Shown here: in pieces, positions 57,432 to 63,241 of the stretch
Layout: the number at the start of each line of letters is the position of its first letter
How positions within the stretch are numbered: position 1 is the stretch's first letter
From: Planifilum fulgidum
Lineage (GTDB): Bacteria; Bacillota; Bacilli; Thermoactinomycetales; DSM-44946
Assembly (NCBI RefSeq): GCF_900113175.1
Contig: NZ_FOOK01000019.1
Span: forward strand, 1-63,241
Direction: 5' to 3'
DNA: 63,241 bases
Translations under genes and position numbers: made by a program
Notes under the pieces: model-generated
What the model saw: the letters and a program-made list of their open reading frames with translations, nothing else
What the model was told of the DNA's origin: nothing
Databases searched by the model: none

Positions 57432-59831
57432 GTGGCGAAGATCAAACGGGCCGCCGTGCTGGGTGCCGGAGTGATGGGAGCCGCCATCGCCGGACACCTG
57501 GCCAACGTGGGCATTCCCACCTATCTTTTGGACATCGTTCCGAGGGAATTGACGGAGGAAGAAAAGAAGAAGGGCCTGACGCTGGACGACCCCCGGGTGC
57601 GAAACCGGTTGGCCCAGGCGGGCAAGGATCGCCTCCTGAAGGAAAAGCCGTCGCCCCTGTATCACAGGGATGCGGCAAACCTGATCACCGTGGGCAATCT
57701 GGAGGATGATCTCGACAAGCTGGGAGAAGTGGACTGGATCGTCGAAGCGGTCGTCGAAAACCTGAAGATCAAGCAGGAGCTCTACGCGAAGGTGGAGCGG
57801 GTGTGGAAACCGGGGACGATCGTCAGCTCCAACACCTCGGGGATCTCCATCCGCGCGATGGTGGAAGGGCGCTCGGAGGAGTTCCGCGCCCACTTCCTGG
57901 GCACGCACTTTTTCAATCCTCCCCGCTACATGAAACTGCTGGAGATCATCCCGACCGAGGCGACCCGACCGGAAATCGTGGCAGAGATGAAAGCCTTCGC
58001 CGAGGACGTGCTGGGCAAAGGGGTGGTCATGGCCAAGGACACGCCCAACTTCATCGCCAACCGGATCGGCGTCTACGGGCTGCAGGTGACATTGAAGGCG
58101 ATGGAGGAGGCCGGACTGGGTCCGGATGAAGTGGACGCCATCACCGGCCGGGCGATGGGCCGTCCCAAAAGCGCCACCTTCCGCACCCTGGATCTGGTCG
58201 GTTTGGACACCTTCGTCCACGTCGCCGACAACGTCCGGGAAAATGTGAGCGATCCCGCCGAGAAGGAAACCTTTGTCGTGTCCCCGCTGCTTCGGGACAT
58301 GGTGGAGCGGAAGTGGCTGGGCCAAAAGACGGGGCAGGGATTCTACAAAAAGGTGAAGGGAGAAAAGGGCAGCGAGATTCTCGCCCTGGATCCGAAGACG
58401 ATGGAATACCGTCCGCGCAAGAAGCTGCGCGCCCCGTCCCTGGAAGCGGCCAAGCGGGCCAAATCCCTGCCGGAAAAGCTTCAGGCCCTGGTGTACGCCG
58501 ACGATGTGGCGGGACGCTTCGCCTGGGAGATCACGAAAAAGACCCTCCTTTACGCGGCGGCCCGCATTCCGGAGATCGCCGACGACATCGTGAGCGTCGA
58601 CCGGGCGATGAAGTGGGGCTTCAACTGGGATCTGGGTCCCTTTGAAATGTGGGACGCCATCGGCGTGGAGAAGTCCGTCGCCCGCATGCGCGAAGAAGGG
58701 GAGACGATTCCGCCCCTCGTGGAGGAGTTGCTCGCCTCCGGCGCCAAATCCTTCTACGGCAAGGAAGACGGAAAAGTCCGCCACTTCCATATCGGCGGGA
58801 AGTTCCGTGACGTGGAAGAGCATCCCAAAACCATCTCCCTGGATCGCCTGAAGGAGCAGAACCGGGTGATCAAGGCCAACAAGGGCGCCAGCCTGATCGA
58901 CATCGGGGATGACGTGGCCCTGCTCGAATTCCATTCGCCCAAAAATGCCATCGGTGCCGACATCATCATGATGATCAACGCGGCGGTGAAGGAGGTTTCC
59001 GCCAACTACCGCGGTCTGGTCATCGGCAACCAGGGGACCAATTTCTGTGTCGGCGCCAACCTGATGCTGATCCTGATGGAGGCCCAGGACCAGAACTGGC
59101 CGGAGCTCGACCTGATGGTCCGCCAGTTCCAGAAGGCGATGGGATCCCTCCGCTACCTGGACCGTCCGGTGGTGGCCGCTCCCTTCGGCATGACCCTGGG
59201 CGGCGGCGTGGAAGTTTGCCTCCCGGCGGACCGCATCCAGGCGGCGGCGGAAACCTACATGGGCCTGGTGGAAGTGGGCGTCGGCCTGATTCCCGGCGGC
59301 GGCGGAAACAAGGAGCTGCTTCTCCGCTGGACCGAAGGAGTGGATCCGAAGGAAAAGCTGCTGCTCCAGCCCCTGGTGAACAAAGTGTTCGAGATCATCG
59401 GCATGGCCAAGGTGTCCACCAGCGCGCACGAGGCCAGGGATTACAAGTTCCTGAGGCCCTGTGACGGCATCACCGTCAACCGGGATCATCTCCTGTACGA
59501 CGCCAAACAGGCGGTACTGGCGATGGACCGGGCCGGATACCGGCCGCCGCAGCCCCGGAAGATTCCGGTGGTGGGTGAGTCGGGCTACAACGTGCTGAAA
59601 CTGGGCGCCTACAACCTGCTGCAGTCGGGCCACATCACGGAGCACGACTACAAGATCGCCTGCAAGCTGGCCTACGTCCTGGCGGGGGGCGCGGTGCCCG
59701 AAGGGACGCTGGTTGACGAGCAGTACCTGCTGGATCTGGAACGGGAAGCCTTCCTCAGCCTGGCCGGCGAGCCGAAGTCCCAGCAGCGCATGATGCACAT
59801 GCTGACCAAAAACAAGCCGCTCCGGAACTGA
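57432..59831 (+). CDS. fadN: 3-hydroxyacyl-CoA dehydrogenase / enoyl-CoA hydratase (FadN-type)
   Basis: A 799-residue bifunctional beta-oxidation enzyme. The NAD-binding 3-hydroxyacyl-CoA dehydrogenase domain comes first ([14 protein letters not shown] at 11-24, SNTSGISI, and [13 protein letters not shown] with the catalytic His). A second C-terminal-type dehydrogenase domain follows (about 190-470), then a crotonase-like hydratase domain (about 490-700, [10 protein letters not shown] oxyanion region and [15 protein letters not shown]). This order is that of Bacillus FadN, reversed from E. coli FadB. GTG 57432 follows GAGAGGAGG. First gene of the FadR-controlled operon. Confidence 0.96.
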   Translation: MAKIKRAAVLGAGVMGAAIAGHLANVGIPTYLLDIVPRELTEEEKKKGLTLDDPRVRNRLAQAGKDRLLKEKPSPLYHRDAANLITVGNLEDDLDKLGEVDWIVEAVVENLKIKQELYAKVERVWKPGTIVSSNTSGISIRAMVEGRSEEFRAHFLGTHFFNPPRYMKLLEIIPTEATRPEIVAEMKAFAEDVLGKGVVMAKDTPNFIANRIGVYGLQVTLKAMEEAGLGPDEVDAITGRAMGRPKSATFRTLDLVGLDTFVHVADNVRENVSDPAEKETFVVSPLLRDMVERKWLGQKTGQGFYKKVKGEKGSEILALDPKTMEYRPRKKLRAPSLEAAKRAKSLPEKLQALVYADDVAGRFAWEITKKTLLYAAARIPEIADDIVSVDRAMKWGFNWDLGPFEMWDAIGVEKSVARMREEGETIPPLVEELLASGAKSFYGKEDGKVRHFHIGGKFRDVEEHPKTISLDRLKEQNRVIKANKGASLIDIGDDVALLEFHSPKNAIGADIIMMINAAVKEVSANYRGLVIGNQGTNFCVGANLMLILMEAQDQNWPELDLMVRQFQKAMGSLRYLDRPVVAAPFGMTLGGGVEVCLPADRIQAAAETYMGLVEVGVGLIPGGGGNKELLLRWTEGVDPKEKLLLQPLVNKVFEIIGMAKVSTSAHEARDYKFLRPCDGITVNRDHLLYDAKQAVLAMDRAGYRPPQPRKIPVVGESGYNVLKLGAYNLLQSGHITEHDYKIACKLAYVLAGGAVPEGTLVDEQYLLDLEREAFLSLAGEPKSQQRMMHMLTKNKPLRN

Positions 59832-59874
59832 GTCCGGCGGAAAAAGGGATACAAAGAGGGAGGAGAGGAAAGTT

Positions 59875-61056
59875 ATGCGCGAAGCAGTGATCGTGGCGGG
59901 AGTCCGCACGGCTGTCGGGAAAGCCCACAAGGGCACGCTGAAGAACACCCGCCCCGATGAACTGGGAGCCGCCGTCGTCAGGGAACTGATGCGCCGGGTT
60001 CCCCAGGTGGATCCCAAGGAAGTGGAAGATGTGATCATGGGATGCGCCATGCCGGAAGGGGAGCAGGGGCTGAACATCGCCCGGATCATCGCGGTCCGCG
60101 CCGGCCTTCCCACGGAGGTTCCGGGGATGACCGTCAACCGGTTCTGCTCCTCCGGCCTGCAGACGATCGCCATGGCCGCGGAAAAGATCATGTGCGGCTT
60201 CGCCGACGTGGTGATCGCCGGCGGCGTGGAGAGCATGAGCATGGTGCCGATGACGGGCTACAAGCCCTCCCCCAACCCCTACCTGATGGAGCACTATCCT
60301 CAGATCTACATGTCGATGGGGCACACGGCCGAGGAAGTGGCCAGAAGGTTCGGCATCTCCCGGGAGGATCAGGACCGCTTTGCCGTGGAAAGCCACCGGA
60401 AGGCCCACAAGGCGATCCAGGAAGGAAAGTTTAAGGACGAGATCGTTCCGGTCACCGTCAAGGAGCGGTTCATCGGTGAAGACGGCAAACTGCAGGAGAA
60501 GGAGATCGTCTTCGACACCGACGAGGGGGTCCGCCCCGACACCTCGCTGGAGGTGCTGGCCAAACTGAAGCCCGTCTTCCGGGTGGACGGAACCGTCACC
60601 GCGGGGAACTCCTCCCAGACCAGCGACGGGGCCGCCGCCGTGATGGTGATGTCGGCGGAGAAGGCCGAGCAGCTGGGCGTAAAACCCATCGCCGTCTATC
60701 GTTCCTTCGCCGTCGGCGGCGTCGATCCCGACATCATGGGCATCGGGCCGGTGGTGGCCGTTCCCAAGGCGCTGAAGCTGGCGGGGCTGACGCTGGATCA
60801 GGTGGATCTCGTCGAACTGAACGAAGCCTTCGCCTCCCAGTCGCTGGAGGTGATTCGCCGGCTCGAGCTGAATCCGGAGATTGTGAACGTCAACGGCGGC
60901 GCGATCGCGCTGGGTCACCCGCTGGGCTGCACCGGCGCCAAACTGACGGTGTCGATCCTCAATGAGCTGGCCCGCCGCAAGCAGAAAATCGGCGTCGTCA
61001 CCATGTGCATCGGCGGCGGCATGGGCGCGGCCGGCGTGTTTGAAATGGTATCCTGA
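59875..61056 (+). CDS. fadA: Acetyl-CoA acyltransferase (3-ketoacyl-CoA thiolase)
   Basis: A 393-residue thiolase that splits 3-ketoacyl-CoA with CoA into acetyl-CoA and a shortened acyl-CoA. The nucleophilic Cys is in [15 protein letters not shown] (near residue 90), NEAFA is near 320, the catalytic His is in [15 protein letters not shown], and the second Cys is in [10 protein letters not shown]. Length is normal. ATG 59875 follows GGGAGGAGAGG. It sits 43 bp after fadN in the same operon. Confidence 0.96.
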   Translation: MREAVIVAGVRTAVGKAHKGTLKNTRPDELGAAVVRELMRRVPQVDPKEVEDVIMGCAMPEGEQGLNIARIIAVRAGLPTEVPGMTVNRFCSSGLQTIAMAAEKIMCGFADVVIAGGVESMSMVPMTGYKPSPNPYLMEHYPQIYMSMGHTAEEVARRFGISREDQDRFAVESHRKAHKAIQEGKFKDEIVPVTVKERFIGEDGKLQEKEIVFDTDEGVRPDTSLEVLAKLKPVFRVDGTVTAGNSSQTSDGAAAVMVMSAEKAEQLGVKPIAVYRSFAVGGVDPDIMGIGPVVAVPKALKLAGLTLDQVDLVELNEAFASQSLEVIRRLELNPEIVNVNGGAIALGHPLGCTGAKLTVSILNELARRKQKIGVVTMCIGGGMGAAGVFEMVS

Positions 61057-61082
61057 AAAACCTTAAAAGGAGGAGAAAAAGG

Positions 61083-62864
61083 ATGTCGACGACCGAAAGC
61101 GTGGCCAAAAAAGGGGGAGGCTTCCTGCTGGAGCGGCCGGCTCCCGAGGAGATTTTCACCCCCGAGGACATCAACGAAGAGCAAAAGATGATCGCCAAGA
61201 CCACCGAAGACTTCGTCAAGGAAAAGGTGTGGCCGGTTCTGGAGGAGATTGAGAACCACAACTTCGACCACACCGTGCGCCTTCTGAAACAGGCGGGGGA
61301 ACTGGGACTGCTCGGCGCCGACGTGCCGGAGGAGTACGGCGGTTTCGGCCTGGACAAAATCACCTCCACCCTGATCACCGAGAAGATGTCCCTCGGCCGT
61401 TCCTTCGGGCTCAGCCACGGCGCCCACGTGGGGATCGGGAGCCTGCCGATCGTCTTCTTCGGCAATGAGGAACAGAAGAAAAAATACCTTCCCGCCTTGG
61501 CCACCGGCGAGAAAATCGCCGCCTACGCCCTGACGGAGCCCGGTTCCGGTTCCGACGCCCTGGGGGCCAAGACCACGGCCAAGCTGAGCGAAGACGGCAA
61601 ATACTACCTCCTGACCGGGGAAAAGCAGTGGATCACCAACTCCGGTTTCGCCGACGTCTTCATCGTCTACGCCAAGATCGACGGCGAGAAATTCACCGCC
61701 TTCATCGTCGAGCGGGACTTCCCGGGCGTCTCCGTCGGACCGGAAGAGAAGAAGATGGGGATCAAGGGATCTTCCACCCGGACGCTGATCCTGGACGAAG
61801 CCCGGGTTCCGGTGGAAAACGTCCTGGGCGAGCCGGGCAGGGGCCATGTGATCGCCTTCAACATTCTCAACATCGGCCGGTTTAAGCTGGCGGCGGGCTG
61901 CCTCGGTTCCGCCAAGCGGGCCATCGAAATCTCCGCCAAGTACGCCAAGGAGCGGAAACAGTTCAAGGTTCCGATCGCCAAGTTCGGCCTGATCCGGGAA
62001 AAGCTGGCGACGATGGCCGCCAAGACCTATGCCCTGGAGAGCATGGTGTACCGCACCGGCGGATATTTCGAGGAAAACCTCAGCAAAGTGGAAGGGGCCC
62101 AGGGGGCGGACGTGGCCAAAGCGATCGCCGAATACGCCCTGGAATGCTCCATCAACAAGGTGTTCGGCTCCGAAGTGCTGGACTACGTGGTGGACGAAGG
62201 GGTGCAGATCCACGGCGGTTACGGCTTCATGCAGGAGTACGAGATCGAAAACATGTACCGCGACTCCCGGATCAACCGCATCTTTGAAGGGACCAACGAG
62301 ATCAACCGCCTCCTGATTCCCGCCACCCTGATGCGCAAGGCGATGAAGGGCGAACTGCCCCTCATTCAGGCGGCCCAGGAACTGCAGGAAGAGCTCATGA
62401 CGATGATGCCGACGCTGCCGGAAGAGGAGCCGGCCCTGCTGGAGGAAGAGGCCAACCTGATCGACAACGCCAAGAAGATCTTCCTGATGAGCGCCGGCCT
62501 CGCCGTCGAGAAATATCAGATGGAACTGGAAAAACAGCAGGAGATCCTGCGGGATATCGCCGACATCGCCATCGAGATTTACGCCATGGAGAGCGCCTGG
62601 CTCCGGGCGAAGAAAGCCCTGGACAAGGAAGGCGAAGAAAAAGCCCGGCTCAAGGCGGATCTCACCCGGGCCTACGTCTACGAGGCCTTCCCGCGGGTCG
62701 AACAGCGGGCCCGCCACATCCTGTCGGCGATGGAGGAAGGGGATGTCCTCCGCACCCAGCTCTCCGTCCTGAAGAAATTGACCCGCTACACCCCGATCAA
62801 CGAAGTCTCCCTCAAGCGTTCCATCGCCAAACAGGTCCTCGAAGCGGACGGCTATGTGGTCTGA
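61083..62864 (+). CDS. fadE: Acyl-CoA dehydrogenase (FadE-type)
   Basis: A 593-residue FAD acyl-CoA dehydrogenase, longer than the 380-residue classic type through a C-terminal helical extension (about 430-593), as in Bacillus FadE. Motifs: YALTEPGSGSDA (FAD/acyl contacts), KQWITNSGFADVFIVYA, DYVVDEGVQIHGGYGFMQEYEIENMYRDSRINRIFEGTNEINRLLI (blocks around the FAD-binding QIHGGYGF). It catalyses the first oxidation of beta-oxidation. ATG 61083 follows AAAGGAGGAGAAAAAGG. Last gene of fadN-fadA-fadE; the IS element begins 27 bp after its stop. Confidence 0.96.
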   Translation: MSTTESVAKKGGGFLLERPAPEEIFTPEDINEEQKMIAKTTEDFVKEKVWPVLEEIENHNFDHTVRLLKQAGELGLLGADVPEEYGGFGLDKITSTLITEKMSLGRSFGLSHGAHVGIGSLPIVFFGNEEQKKKYLPALATGEKIAAYALTEPGSGSDALGAKTTAKLSEDGKYYLLTGEKQWITNSGFADVFIVYAKIDGEKFTAFIVERDFPGVSVGPEEKKMGIKGSSTRTLILDEARVPVENVLGEPGRGHVIAFNILNIGRFKLAAGCLGSAKRAIEISAKYAKERKQFKVPIAKFGLIREKLATMAAKTYALESMVYRTGGYFEENLSKVEGAQGADVAKAIAEYALECSINKVFGSEVLDYVVDEGVQIHGGYGFMQEYEIENMYRDSRINRIFEGTNEINRLLIPATLMRKAMKGELPLIQAAQELQEELMTMMPTLPEEEPALLEEEANLIDNAKKIFLMSAGLAVEKYQMELEKQQEILRDIADIAIEIYAMESAWLRAKKALDKEGEEKARLKADLTRAYVYEAFPRVEQRARHILSAMEEGDVLRTQLSVLKKLTRYTPINEVSLKRSIAKQVLEADGYVV

Positions 62865-62891
62865 GGGTGCAAGAAACACACCCCCGCACAA

Positions 62892-63241
62892 GTGGTCAAG
62901 CCCCAAAAATGTAGACACGTAAAAACACCCGGCTTATGCGGCGTGCTGACGCCTGTATTCTACAGGCGTCAGCTTGTTTAATTTCAGTTGAAGCCGCTCC
63001 TCGTTGTAAAAACGAATATACCTTTGAATTAGGATTTGAGCCTGCTCAGTATCTTGGATATGATGGTGTTGGAGAGCTTCTGTCTTTAAGTGGGAGAAGA
63101 AGCTCTCGATTGGGGCATTGTCCAAGCAATTGCCTCTTCTTGACATGCTGGATCTGAGGCCAAACTGAGCTAGCATGTGATGGTAGTCATGGGACGTGTA
63201 CTGGAAACCACGGTCACTGTGAAGGATGGTTCCAGACACGT
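62892..63241 (-). mobile_element. IS3-family insertion sequence, 3' part (cut by window edge)
   Basis: A second copy of the element seen at 1-328, inverted. The shared sequence begins at 62892 with GTGGTCAAGCCCC and continues to the window edge, 22 bp further into the element than the first copy. Flanking bases differ between copies, so the insertions are independent. Confidence 0.9.
62934..63241 (-). CDS. IS3-family transposase OrfB, C-terminal fragment
   Basis: Same integrase fragment as at 2-286, running off the window edge. It begins SGTILHSDRGFQYTSH, which holds the catalytic Asp region, then NAPIESFFSHLKTE with the catalytic Glu, and ends YRRQHAA. The frame is open to the edge, so it is a partial gene, not shown to be broken. 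It is convergent with fadE. Confidence 0.93.
   Translation of the reverse strand, partial: VSGTILHSDRGFQYTSHDYHHMLAQFGLRSSMSRRGNCLDNAPIESFFSHLKTEALQHHHIQDTEQAQILIQRYIRFYNEERLQLKLNKLTPVEYRRQHAA

Noticed and set aside
57333-60242. Minus-strand open frame of 969 codons
   Set aside because: Antisense shadow of fadN and fadA; both plus-strand genes have intact catalytic motifs and ribosome sites.
1-63241. Composite transposon formed by the two flanking IS copies
   Set aside because: The 62-kb interior is mostly housekeeping genes, and both copies are cut by the window edge; an assembly break at repeats is the simpler reading.
1-63241. tRNA, rRNA and CRISPR features
   Set aside because: No TPsiC-type GGTTCGA arms with cloverleaf context, no rRNA blocks and no spaced direct repeats were found by reading both strands.

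Overview
The window is high-G+C Firmicutes DNA. The gene set (S-box upstream of metH/yitJ, a FapR-type box before fabI, a FadR-type box before fadN-fadA-fadE, EcsAB, YfhH, YndM, Tn916/ICEBs1-type conjugation genes, class D sortase) and the many GTG/TTG starts behind strong Shine-Dalgarno sequences suggest a Bacillales bacterium, probably of the thermophilic family Thermoactinomycetaceae (Planifilum-like). This placement is inferred from gene content. No rRNA, tRNA or CRISPR array is visible. Both ends lie inside inverted, apparently identical copies of one IS3-family element (1-328 and 62892-63241), so the window is most likely a contig broken at a repeat.

Layout. 0.4-12.2 kb: L-2-hydroxyglutarate oxidase, YqaE-like peptide, acyl-CoA synthetase, MurQ, a PadR regulator next to a two-gene ABC exporter with a perfect palindromic operator on its promoter, a dicarboxylate/glutamate symporter, an AIM24-family protein and a VOC protein. 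12.3-17.9 kb: a SAM-I riboswitch controls cobalamin-dependent methionine synthase and a homocysteine methyltransferase/methylenetetrahydrofolate reductase fusion. 18.2-20.2 kb: ecsA-ecsB. 21.7-31.0 kb: nine minus-strand genes, comprising a complete Tn916/ICEBs1-type mating-pore set (TcpC-, TcpD-, TcpE-, VirB4-, VirB6-like, an NTF2-like membrane protein and a two-domain wall hydrolase) behind a class D sortase and its probable MPKTA-anchored substrate. No relaxase, coupling protein or integrase is present. 31.3-40 kb: ispH, small hypotheticals, a stand-alone FlhA cytoplasmic-domain protein, a formyl-THF cyclo-ligase homologue, YfhH, a phosphomutase-like metalloenzyme, YndM, and a ThuA/Gfo-Idh-MocA pair.

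40.4-46.2 kb: a heterodimeric ABC exporter with one consensus and one degenerate ATP site, a broken gene with a 14-G tract, fabI, and speD behind a strikingly structured leader. 46.5-52.0 kb: a lower-G+C xylose operon (xylA, xylB, sugar porter, aldose epimerase) with a XylR-like operator and cre-like sites. 52.2-57.2 kb: a sortase-substrate gene interrupted by an in-frame TGA, methionine-salvage genes mtnK-mtnA, an EamA transporter behind a possible leader peptide, and a 7Fe-type ferredoxin. 57.3-62.9 kb: the fatty-acid beta-oxidation operon fadN-fadA-fadE.

Functional themes are SAM/methionine/polyamine metabolism (metH, yitJ, speD, mtnK, mtnA), fatty-acid synthesis and degradation (fabI versus acyl-CoA synthetase and fadNAE), xylose use, and cell-surface assembly (T4SS-like cluster, sortase and two sorted proteins).
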